Positions 8,452 through 15,500 of a stretch of 40,070 nucleotides of DNA are shown here, piece after piece. Location: contig JAYTQG010000162.1 of NCBI GenBank assembly GCA_043746815.1, positions 1-40,070 of the forward strand, read 5' to 3'. Every line of letters starts with the position of its first letter. The stretch's first letter is position 1. The translations under genes and the position numbers were made by a program. The notes under the pieces were generated by a model that was given only the letters and a program-made list of their open reading frames with translations, was not told the DNA's origin and ran no database searches. The DNA is from JAYTQG01 sp043746815 (GTDB lineage Bacteria; Actinomycetota; Thermoleophilia; Miltoncostaeales; Miltoncostaeaceae).

Positions 8452-10797
8452 CTACTTCTTGACCACAATCGTGCTGGTCAGGATCGGGCCAGCGTCGCCG
8501 TCGGCGCTGACCAGCTGGCGAACCAGAATGTAGGTCCCGCGCTTCAGGCGCCTCGTTTCGATGGTGACACTGGCGCTTGACCCGGCGACCAGCGCCGTAC
8601 CTGCGCCTCGCGAGAGGACCTTGCCGCGACTCGTGAGGAGCTGCACCCGGAGGGTGCCCGGCGTTGACAGGCGTTGAGTGATGCGCAGTACCCTGCCGCG
8701 ACGGACTGACTTCGGCAATGTGCCCGTCAGCCTGGAAGCAGTATCGGCCGAGACCGTGAGGATTGCGTCGTCGCGCGTCGTGTTTCCGGCGGTGTCAGTG
8801 ATGGTCACGGAGGCGGTGAATCGACCCGCTTTGGTGTAGCGGTGCGTCAGCGGCGTGCCCGCCTCGGCGCCGCGCTGAGTGAGACTCGTCCCGTCGCCAA
8901 ATGCCATCACGACACTGGTCACGCCGTTCGCGTCGCGCGCGTTGGTCAGCAGGGTGGTGTCCCGGTTGGTGCGGACCTGCTGGTCCGGGCCAGCACCGCC
9001 GGATGGGGCGGTGTTGTCAACGATCAAGTAGAGGTAGTCATCAACTTGGCTGCCCTCGGCAACGTCGACACGAAGCGGACCATCCGGGTACGAACCGGTG
9101 TCGACAGCGAGCGTCCTTGCTCGCGTACGAGATGGCTGGCCGCTGACGCTCCAACCGGGGTCGCCCGACGCCGTGTTCAGGGAGAGGTTGACCGTCCCGC
9201 GAAGCAGCTGTCGATCGCTTGCCCCCGCAATTGCGAACGGCGTGCGACCCAATGTGAGTGTCCGAAAGGCCGCAGTTCGTGTCTCCGGGTCCCCCGAGGT
9301 GAGTTGGACGACCGCTCCGGAAGGGAGCGTACCCACCGGTATCGTGAATCCACCGTCAGCTGCCGCGGTGACCGTCGTCTCAAGGACCGTAAAGCCCGCG
9401 AAGTCTCCGGTTGCGCGAACCCGGGCACCCGGCTCCGCGCTCCCTTGAATGGATGCGCCTTGGACACTGGCCTCCAGCGTCAGCGCTGCCTGTACGCCAG
9501 CCGTCCCGAAGTTGCCGCCGGTAAACGTCGCAACCGAACGCGGGGCGATCTTCACCGGAAAAGCCTCTGGTCCCTTCAACGCGGAGCCCTGATCGGAGAT
9601 GTTGAACGAAATACCGGTTCGTGTGAAGGTGCTTGCTGGTTGCGGGTTTGGCCGAGGCACAACGAGGGTGGCTGCCAAGGCGCCAGACCCGGAACCAAAG
9701 ATGTTGATATCCCCTGACGCGGGCTGAAAATAGATTCCCCGTCGTTCGACTGCCATGTCCGTTGCGTCGCCGGAACTAAAGTTGCTGTTCACTGACACAC
9801 TGTCTCCTGCGACCGGAAGAAGCCCGGTGGCCACAACTTCCGTCCGCGGGGCCGTGAGTCCCGTGCACTCGGTGTCTCCCAGCGGGGCAGTGGGCGCGAG
9901 AGTGTTGCATGGCCCGAGCGGATCGGTGGTCGTGATTGACCTCGGGTGGAGTGCCAGGTTCGTGGAGTAACGTCCGCCAGTCGCTCCGGGTGCGAGCACT
10001 ACTCGGAAGCCATCAGCGCGGAACTCGGCGATACCAAGGGCACGCGTGCGATCGACAAGTCCGGACTGCGCCATACGAACGCTGGAGCCAGACGCCAGTG
10101 CGGGTCCAACCAGCGAAATCGATCCGGATCCCGTGCTGGCAACGCTTCGGCTGAAGACCAAGGCGCCATCGGGGCCTCTCATCTCCACCAGGGTTGGCAC
10201 TCCGGGGAGGGGGGCGTTGATCTGAACAAAGGTTTGCGGCTCACGCACGCTTACCGAGAGGCTCGTGCTCGGGGTGTTGCCGCCGTTGTACCGAACCGAG
10301 ACCACGCGGCCACCGACGGTGGTGGCGATCGTCGTCGTGACAGGAATTGGGGTGAGATCCACCGATGCCCCGCTGGCTGCGACCGTGTTAACCGTGGATC
10401 CGGGCGGAACCTCGCGCAGATGGATATTCGCGCCCTCGGCTCGCGCAAGGGCCACGTGCGATGTCAGCGGCGCCGTCTCATCGTTCCCGCGAATGGCGAC
10501 TTCGGTCCCCGCGATGCTGCCGCTAGGGGGTCCGTCAAAGGAAATAGAGCGTCCAGCGCCTCCGGCACAAGCGGTGGCAACTGCTGGCCTGGAGGTGATG
10601 GTTCCGGCGGGGAAGCCAGCGAATGTGACGGAGCCGACAAGGGTGGTGGTGGCAGCGGTGACATCTGCGCAGCCAAGGGGACTTGTCTGGGGGTCGAGGC
10701 GACTTGCCGTGATCGTCGCTCCCGCCGGCGTGGGTAGCGCCAACGCACCAAGCACTCCCACGACCACGACGACTCGAAACGGCGAGGTTCTCAGCAC
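8452..10797 (-). CDS. Large secreted PKD-domain protein
   Basis: A 781-residue exported protein rich in Ser, Thr, Gly and Val. It has a clear signal peptide (VVVVVGVLGALALPTPAGA) and then about 570 residues of beta-rich sequence with few Cys. A PKD-like domain (about 600-680) shows VVMAFGDGTS, HRYTKAGRFTASVTITDTAG and DDAILTV. The C-terminal beta domain of about 100 residues contains KSVRRGRVLRITQRL and KRGTYILVRQLV. PKD domains are extracellular beta modules, often in adhesion or polymer binding. No catalytic motif was recognised, so a surface or matrix role is only inferred. Similar basic C-terminal modules occur in other secreted proteins of this window. Confidence 0.8.
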   Translation of the reverse strand: MLRTSPFRVVVVVGVLGALALPTPAGATITASRLDPQTSPLGCADVTAATTTLVGSVTFAGFPAGTITSRPAVATACAGGAGRSISFDGPPSGSIAGTEVAIRGNDETAPLTSHVALARAEGANIHLREVPPGSTVNTVAASGASVDLTPIPVTTTIATTVGGRVVSVRYNGGNTPSTSLSVSVREPQTFVQINAPLPGVPTLVEMRGPDGALVFSRSVASTGSGSISLVGPALASGSSVRMAQSGLVDRTRALGIAEFRADGFRVVLAPGATGGRYSTNLALHPRSITTTDPLGPCNTLAPTAPLGDTECTGLTAPRTEVVATGLLPVAGDSVSVNSNFSSGDATDMAVERRGIYFQPASGDINIFGSGSGALAATLVVPRPNPQPASTFTRTGISFNISDQGSALKGPEAFPVKIAPRSVATFTGGNFGTAGVQAALTLEASVQGASIQGSAEPGARVRATGDFAGFTVLETTVTAAADGGFTIPVGTLPSGAVVQLTSGDPETRTAAFRTLTLGRTPFAIAGASDRQLLRGTVNLSLNTASGDPGWSVSGQPSRTRARTLAVDTGSYPDGPLRVDVAEGSQVDDYLYLIVDNTAPSGGAGPDQQVRTNRDTTLLTNARDANGVTSVVMAFGDGTSLTQRGAEAGTPLTHRYTKAGRFTASVTITDTAGNTTRDDAILTVSADTASRLTGTLPKSVRRGRVLRITQRLSTPGTLRVQLLTSRGKVLSRGAGTALVAGSSASVTIETRRLKRGTYILVRQLVSADGDAGPILTSTIVVKK

Positions 10798-10908
10798 GGG
10801 GAACTCCTCACTTGAGTATCGGGAAACCGCTGAATGGTGATCTTCTAGCAGACAGCCCGAGGGGGGTCCACGGCGACAACGAACCTCTAGGGTCGCCTCC
10901 CCGACGAT

Positions 10909-11469
10909 TTAGCTGAACGAGACGTCCACCGGGGCGCGCTCGGCGTTCGGGGCGTCCAGCTCGAAGTAGTCCCGCGGGGTGAACGAGAAGCTGGACGCGA
11001 GCACCGAGTTCGGGAAGACCTGGATTTTGGTGTTGTAGCGCTGGACGTTGCCGTTGTAGATCCGCCGCGAGCCAGCGATCTGGTCCTCCGTGTTAGCCAG
11101 CTCCTGCTGAAGCGCCATGAAGTTCTCACTGGCGCGCAGCTGCGGATAGGCCTCAGCAACCGCAAAGAGGCGCCCCAGGGCCGAGCTCAGTGCACCCTCC
11201 GCCACACCCGCCTGGGCCGCACCGGTCGCGCCCATTGCCTTAACGCGCGCCTCGGTCACACTCTGAAAGAGTTCCTTCTCGTGGGTTGCGTATCCCTTCA
11301 CGCTCTCGACGAGGTTTGGGATGAGATCGTGTCGGCGCTTCAGCTGAACGTCAATGCCGCTCCATGCTTCGTCAACACGGTTACGGGCGCCGATCATGCC
11401 GTTGTAGGTCGCGACCAGGTACAGCGCGATCAGAACGACAATGCCAAGGACGATGTACAGGGTGGTCAT
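10909..11469 (-). CDS. lemA: LemA family protein
   Basis: A 186-residue LemA-family protein with one N-terminal transmembrane helix (LYIVLGIVVLIALYLVATYN) followed by a long helical cytoplasmic domain. Family hallmarks are YNGMIGARNRVDEAWSGIDV, LKRRHDLIPNLVESVKGYA, HEKELFQSVTEAR, SENFMALQQELANTEDQIAG and the RRIYNGNVQRYNT block. Length and order are standard. LemA proteins are widespread membrane proteins of uncertain role. The ATG overlaps the TGA of the upstream DUF3137-like gene (ATGA), so the two are probably one translational unit. Confidence 0.95.
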   Translation of the reverse strand: MTTLYIVLGIVVLIALYLVATYNGMIGARNRVDEAWSGIDVQLKRRHDLIPNLVESVKGYATHEKELFQSVTEARVKAMGATGAAQAGVAEGALSSALGRLFAVAEAYPQLRASENFMALQQELANTEDQIAGSRRIYNGNVQRYNTKIQVFPNSVLASSFSFTPRDYFELDAPNAERAPVDVSFS

Positions 11470-12323
11470 CGGGGTGCCATCTCCGGGTTCGGGTGGGCGT
11501 TTGAAATATCGTGTTCGATGCGAAGAACGCTATCCAGCAACCCGTCCAATTGCGCCGCGTCCCGGATACGTCCGGGGAGTGCCACGAGGAGCGTGTCGCG
11601 CTCCAATTCGCAGATCAAATCGCTGGGGGCTTGGTCAAGGAGCCATGCGATGAACGCAGGCGTGAAGACCTGACGCACACCCAGCTCGTCCTGATGTTCG
11701 GCGACGGAGAGGGTGAATTGGTCGTTGAACTCAATCGATTCCATTTCGACGAGTCGTTCGTCTGAGACCATCGCACGAAGGCGGGCGGGCAGGCGAAGAG
11801 TGAATGGCTCGCGCTGGTGCAACTGAAAATGGGGGAACGCCGACCAATCCCGGCCATTCATTGTCAGGTGACAGATCGTGAACTGATGGGTCTCGCGGCG
11901 CTGTTTGCCGTTGCTGTCTCTACTTTTGACGACGTACACGTAGTGGGCCAGCGTCAGGTCCCGCGCAGGGTTTCGAATGTCCAAGAGGCCGTTCTCTGCG
12001 CGACGTTCATCGCCCCGCTGGAGCAATGGGATGTCAGGGAGCGCGTCGATATCTTCGACGAAGACGAGGCCGTGCCCGGCACCCCAGCTCTGCATGAAGG
12101 CATTTTCGGCATCGTTTCGGGCCTGAGAGCCGCGCCAGGCGGTGAGCGCAATTGGCGCGGCAAGGGCGGCTCCGGCGGCCCAGAAGTTGCTGCCGGTCTG
12201 ATGTTGGGCCAAAATCGCTGCCGGAAGGGGGAGACCCACCGCTGGAAAGAGCGTCGCTGGGCGCTGCATCAGCTCGCGAAAGCGCGTTCGACGGAGCGTC
12301 GCGAAGGCCGTGGAAGTACTCAC
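11466..12323 (-). CDS. DUF3137-like membrane protein, LemA partner
   Basis: This protein of about 285 residues has two hydrophobic segments near the N terminus (LFPAVGLPLPAAILA and FWAAGAALAAPIALTAW). They are followed by a soluble alpha/beta region with HYVYVVKSRDSNGKQRRETH and RAMVSDERLVEMESIEFNDQ. The size, layout and coupling to lemA match the DUF3137-type partner often found beside LemA genes; the family call is inferred mainly from that. The GTG at 12323 is chosen because it begins a plausible STSTAFATLRRTRF start. An in-frame GTG at 12413 would add 30 unlikely residues. Function is unknown. Confidence 0.65.
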   Translation of the reverse strand: MSTSTAFATLRRTRFRELMQRPATLFPAVGLPLPAAILAQHQTGSNFWAAGAALAAPIALTAWRGSQARNDAENAFMQSWGAGHGLVFVEDIDALPDIPLLQRGDERRAENGLLDIRNPARDLTLAHYVYVVKSRDSNGKQRRETHQFTICHLTMNGRDWSAFPHFQLHQREPFTLRLPARLRAMVSDERLVEMESIEFNDQFTLSVAEHQDELGVRQVFTPAFIAWLLDQAPSDLICELERDTLLVALPGRIRDAAQLDGLLDSVLRIEHDISNAHPNPEMAPR

Positions 12324-12446
12324 GAGGCCAAGTATCGGCCTCCCCCCGGGCGATCCGCAATCCGCCTGGGTCGATCGCCAGGTTGGTATCCAGTCGGCAC
12401 GCAATTGACCCACGGATGTGCACCACCGTCACAAAGGGCCAAATTC

Positions 12447-12470
12447 GGGGTCAGACCCGGGTCTGACCCC
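12447..12470. repeat. Palindromic GGGGTCAGACCC repeat, copy A
   Basis: This is a perfect 24-bp palindrome whose half-site is GGGGTCAGACCC. It is extended by an outer GGCCAA (12438-12443) and TTGGCC (12471-12476) pair. It lies 7 bp beyond the stop of the small membrane protein gene and upstream of the DUF3137 gene on the same strand. In RNA it would form a strong hairpin, so it may act as a terminator. The core recurs at 15463-15500 and twice at 36823-36945. Confidence 0.85.
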
Positions 12471-12477
12471 TTGGCCA

Positions 12478-12759
12478 CTAGTTCTCGCGCGGCGACGGAC
12501 CCTTGGCCGCGTGAGCGGTGCGACGTCCGGCGATGCGGTAGGCAAGCGCCGCGGCGGCAGACGCCGTGGCCAGCACCATCGGGATGTCGATAAGGACAAG
12601 GCCCCAGGAAATCAGGTGCTCTCCGGTGACAAAGGTCGCAATCGTGCCGAACGCGATGGAACCGCTGGCCAACGCGGCGATGCGCCTCCTGCGGACGGGA
12701 ATCCAATGCGTCGACAGCCCGAGCAGCATGCCAAGGAAGATGGGAAGAAGCTCGTTCAT
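12478..12759 (-). CDS. Small integral membrane protein
   Basis: A 93-residue protein with about three hydrophobic segments: LLPIFLGMLLGLSTHWI, IAALASGSIAFGTIATFV, and a longer one running through ISWGLVLIDIPMVLATASA and on to AALAYR. Positive residues lie between and after them. The ATG at 12759 is supported by GGAGG about 8 bases upstream; longer frames to 12990 are not needed. It lies 22 bp after the BNR-repeat gene on the same strand and is followed by a palindromic repeat. The family was not recognised. Confidence 0.75.
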   Translation of the reverse strand: MNELLPIFLGMLLGLSTHWIPVRRRRIAALASGSIAFGTIATFVTGEHLISWGLVLIDIPMVLATASAAAALAYRIAGRRTAHAAKGPSPREN

Positions 12760-12781
12760 CGCGGTGCCTCCGGGTTCGTGG

Positions 12782-14986
12782 TCATGGTCCGACGGCGATT
12801 TCCCAGGCGCCCCGACTGCGTGTTCCTGCCCGCAGAAGACGTCCCACAGCGTGGAAAAGAAGGTCGGCGACGAGGGCGTTCGGAAGGCCGGTGGAGAAGG
12901 ACGTCCAGGTCGCACCTGCGTCGCGCGATTCGTACACACCCAGGTCTGCAGCGACCCAAACGCGGTTCGCGTCTGCCGGATCGACGACAACCGCGTTGAT
13001 CGGGAGCGGAGGGAGACCGGCGCTGCAGTCGACCCAGCTCATACCGCCATCGCCGGAGCGGAACACGCGTCCGCCGCCGGTGAACGTGGAGGTCACCCAG
13101 ATCCGTGTGAGGTCCGCGGCAGCGACGTGAACGTCGCTGATCCAGGCGCCGTTCCGCGGAGGCGTGAGGGACGTGAGCGCCCAGGCCGTCCCAGCCAGAA
13201 GCAGTCGGAACAAGCGGCCATCGGTGGTCGCGACAACAACCTCGCCCGGAGTTGGCATCGACATCGCGGACGCCACGCCGCCCTGCAGGCCGACGGAGGT
13301 CCAGTTGTCTCCGCGATCGCGCGAAATGTGCACGTCTGCGCCAGCCTGGGCAACGGTGGATCCACAGACCTCAAGGGGTGGATAGAAGAGCGACGGATAG
13401 TCATCGGGAAGAATTGGGCCGACTCCCTGAAATGACTGCCAATCACCCTTGGCCGTCGATCGCTCGACGCCCATATCGAAAAAGGAGTGGTAGACGTGCG
13501 TTGGCGAGGTCTGATCGACACCGCAGTCACCGCCGTCTCCGTCGGCGACGTGTTCCCAGACATCAGATCCGGTGTAGCGGATCGATCCGTTGTCCTGGGT
13601 CCCAGCCAGCAGCCACGCGGGATTGGCGTCATCTTGCGCGAGGTACTCGATCTCGGTGATCGCCAGTCCAGCGCTCGTCGCGGTCCAGGTGTTGCCGCGG
13701 TTGGTGGAGCGATAGATTCCACCGTCGCTCCCCGCAAAGACAACGTGCGGTTGTCCGGGGGCGAAGGCAATGGCGTGCTGGTCTGGGTGAATGCTGCTGC
13801 CCGTGGCCTTCGAGGACAGGTTCGTCCATTTCCAGGTTGTCCCGACCCTCTCGCCGCGAAGGATGTCGATCTGGCCGACATAGACTTGATCGTCGCGGTC
13901 GGGTGATGCGGCGACGTACCAGTCGTACCAGGTCTGTTTGATGTTCGAGTCCGCTGGGAGGGGTATCCGTGCCCACTTTCCTGGCGCACTCCTACGCCAG
14001 AGGAAGGCCTCGGTTGCGGTCGCCCCGAGAACCCACACCACCTTCGGATTCGACGGCGCATGGGCAACGGAGAGTCGGGCGAACGTTGCCGGTGACCCTG
14101 GGATTGGCACACGAAGGTAGCTCGTGCCGTTCGTTGACCTGTACAACCCATCGGCGCACGCGGCGAAGATCTCGGCCGCGGGACCGCCGCCCGGTGCGAT
14201 CGAGATGTCCCAGGTTTTGCTGGGACGAAGCTGCGTCCACGCCACGCCGGAGTTATTCGAGGTGAACAGTCCGCCGCTCGTTGCCGCGAATAGTCGGGAG
14301 CGATTTGCCGGGGCGGGGTCCACCGCCAGGTCGTAGAAACCCTGTCCAACAAAGGGCGTTGAGGCGATCCGGGTCCAGGTCGTTCCTCCATCGTCGGATG
14401 CCAGAACGCCAGCACCCATCGTCCAATACCAGTTGCCTTCTCCGGTGCCGCAATAGACCCGGGCCGGGTGGCTGGGATCAAAGGTCAGTGCACCCGTTGT
14501 CAACGTCGCGGCACCGTCCGTGCGCGGGGCCCACGTCGCTCCCTGATCACGGGTTTCCCAGATACCCCCCGCCGCGGCGCCAACCAGTATGTGCTGGCGG
14601 TTCAACGGGTCGACGGCAATGGCTGCGATACGCCCGCAGACGTCGACCCGGTTCGCGCCGTAGGTCTGACCGTTGTGCATCACGCTTGGGCCCAGCGGAC
14701 GCCAACTCGGTATCCCGACCGGGGGACCACCGGCGGGTGCTGAGTGCTCTTCAGCGGTCAGCGATTCGGCCGTCGCGGCGTAAACGGCGGCGGTTGAAGC
14801 GCTCGTCATGCGAACGGCCAGGGTCGCCCCGCGTGCGGCGGCGGCGGACGTCGGTGTGCCAGCGCCTCCCGGCAGGGTGATTCCGCGCGACTGCTCGAAC
14901 AGCTGGCGCCGCTCCAGTGCCTTCCCACCGGGCGGTCCTGGCCGCCTCTGCGCGGCCGGGGCGAGATCCTCGTTTGGTCCCCTCAC
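12782..14986 (-). CDS. BNR/Asp-box repeat beta-propeller protein (sialidase/VPS10-like fold)
   Basis: A 734-residue protein made of repeated beta-propeller blades. At least seven Asp-box-like motifs are visible: ETRDQGATW, SDDGGTTW, SNNSGVAW, STNRGNTW, SRDRGDNW, SGDGGMSW and ESRDAGATW. Propellers of this kind occur in sialidases, xyloglucanases and photosystem assembly factors. No sialidase Arg triad could be assigned, so a hydrolase activity is not claimed. No signal peptide is evident; the first 90 residues are Ala/Gly/Pro-rich and low complexity. The GTG at 14986 has GAGGGAG about 7 bases upstream. The gene is divergent from the DUF2277 gene, with a 174-bp promoter region between them. Confidence 0.8.
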   Translation of the reverse strand: MRGPNEDLAPAAQRRPGPPGGKALERRQLFEQSRGITLPGGAGTPTSAAAARGATLAVRMTSASTAAVYAATAESLTAEEHSAPAGGPPVGIPSWRPLGPSVMHNGQTYGANRVDVCGRIAAIAVDPLNRQHILVGAAAGGIWETRDQGATWAPRTDGAATLTTGALTFDPSHPARVYCGTGEGNWYWTMGAGVLASDDGGTTWTRIASTPFVGQGFYDLAVDPAPANRSRLFAATSGGLFTSNNSGVAWTQLRPSKTWDISIAPGGGPAAEIFAACADGLYRSTNGTSYLRVPIPGSPATFARLSVAHAPSNPKVVWVLGATATEAFLWRRSAPGKWARIPLPADSNIKQTWYDWYVAASPDRDDQVYVGQIDILRGERVGTTWKWTNLSSKATGSSIHPDQHAIAFAPGQPHVVFAGSDGGIYRSTNRGNTWTATSAGLAITEIEYLAQDDANPAWLLAGTQDNGSIRYTGSDVWEHVADGDGGDCGVDQTSPTHVYHSFFDMGVERSTAKGDWQSFQGVGPILPDDYPSLFYPPLEVCGSTVAQAGADVHISRDRGDNWTSVGLQGGVASAMSMPTPGEVVVATTDGRLFRLLLAGTAWALTSLTPPRNGAWISDVHVAAADLTRIWVTSTFTGGGRVFRSGDGGMSWVDCSAGLPPLPINAVVVDPADANRVWVAADLGVYESRDAGATWTSFSTGLPNALVADLLFHAVGRLLRAGTRSRGAWEIAVGP

Positions 14987-15160
14987 GGTGTCGCTCCCTC
15001 AGTACTGGTCTCAGGCGTTGTCAGCCTACTCAGCCCGTCCCCCATACGAGGATCGGCGGAACGCCCTGATACCAAACGCCGCGCAGATCTCTTGACGGCC
15101 TCGTCCCGGGTCGTTCAGACTGGGCCCGCGACCGATAGACCAACGGTGAAGGGACACCTC

Positions 15161-15430
15161 ATGTGCCGAAACATCCGAACGCTGCACAACTTTGAACCAC
15201 CCGCGGCGGACGATGAAGTCCGGGCTGCGGCGCTTCAGTACGTCCGCAAGATCAGCGGCTTCACGAAGCCGTCGCGCGCCAACACGGAAGCTTTTGAGCA
15301 GGCAGTCGCCGAGGTCGCCGAGATTTCCGCACGCCTTCTGCACCAGCTAACGGCGTCGGTGCCGCCCAAGAACCGTGAGGAGGAGGCCGCAAAGGCGCGC
15401 GCCCGCTTCGAACGCCGCCGCGTGGCGTGA
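15161..15430 (+). CDS. DUF2277 family protein
   Basis: An 89-residue soluble protein that matches the DUF2277 pattern almost throughout: MCRNIRTLHNFEPPA at the start, then RAAALQYVRKISGFTKPS and AVAEVAEISARLLHQL. The family is short, conserved in actinomycetes and of unknown function. The ATG at 15161 fits the family start and has GAAGGG about 8 bases upstream; the frame is open to 15092 but the extra residues are atypical. The end of the gene, including its stop codon, is duplicated immediately downstream as part of a 28-bp tandem repeat. Confidence 0.9.
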   Translation: MCRNIRTLHNFEPPAADDEVRAAALQYVRKISGFTKPSRANTEAFEQAVAEVAEISARLLHQLTASVPPKNREEEAAKARARFERRRVA

Positions 15431-15471
15431 CCCTCGGGGTCAGCGCCGCGTGGCGTGACCCTCGGGGTCAG
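15416..15471. repeat. 28-bp tandem duplication over the DUF2277 3' end
   Basis: Two identical 28-bp units (15416-15443 and 15444-15471) run head to tail. Each contains CGTGGCGTGACCCTCGGGG, so the last codons and TGA of the DUF2277 gene occur twice. The unit ends in GGGGTCAG, the first 8 bases of the palindromic repeat that follows. The exact boundaries suggest slippage or repair associated with that repeat. Confidence 0.9.
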
Positions 15472-15500
15472 ACCCGGGTCAGACCCCCTTAACAATTGGC
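15463..15500. repeat. Palindromic GGGGTCAGACCC repeat, copy B
   Basis: The core (15464-15487) reads as the copy A palindrome except that the second half carries GGGTCAGACCCC instead of GGGTCTGACCCC. This leaves two symmetric A-A mismatches. It is followed by CTTAACAATTGG, a tail also seen after the copies near 36900. It sits between two convergent genes and supplies the last codons and stop of the 15479-18178 gene. Confidence 0.85.

Noticed and set aside
13093..14481. 462-codon open frame within the BNR-repeat gene
   Set aside because: It is a same-strand alternative frame with Arg/Pro/Ser-rich, domain-free sequence; the BNR frame has clear Asp-box motifs.
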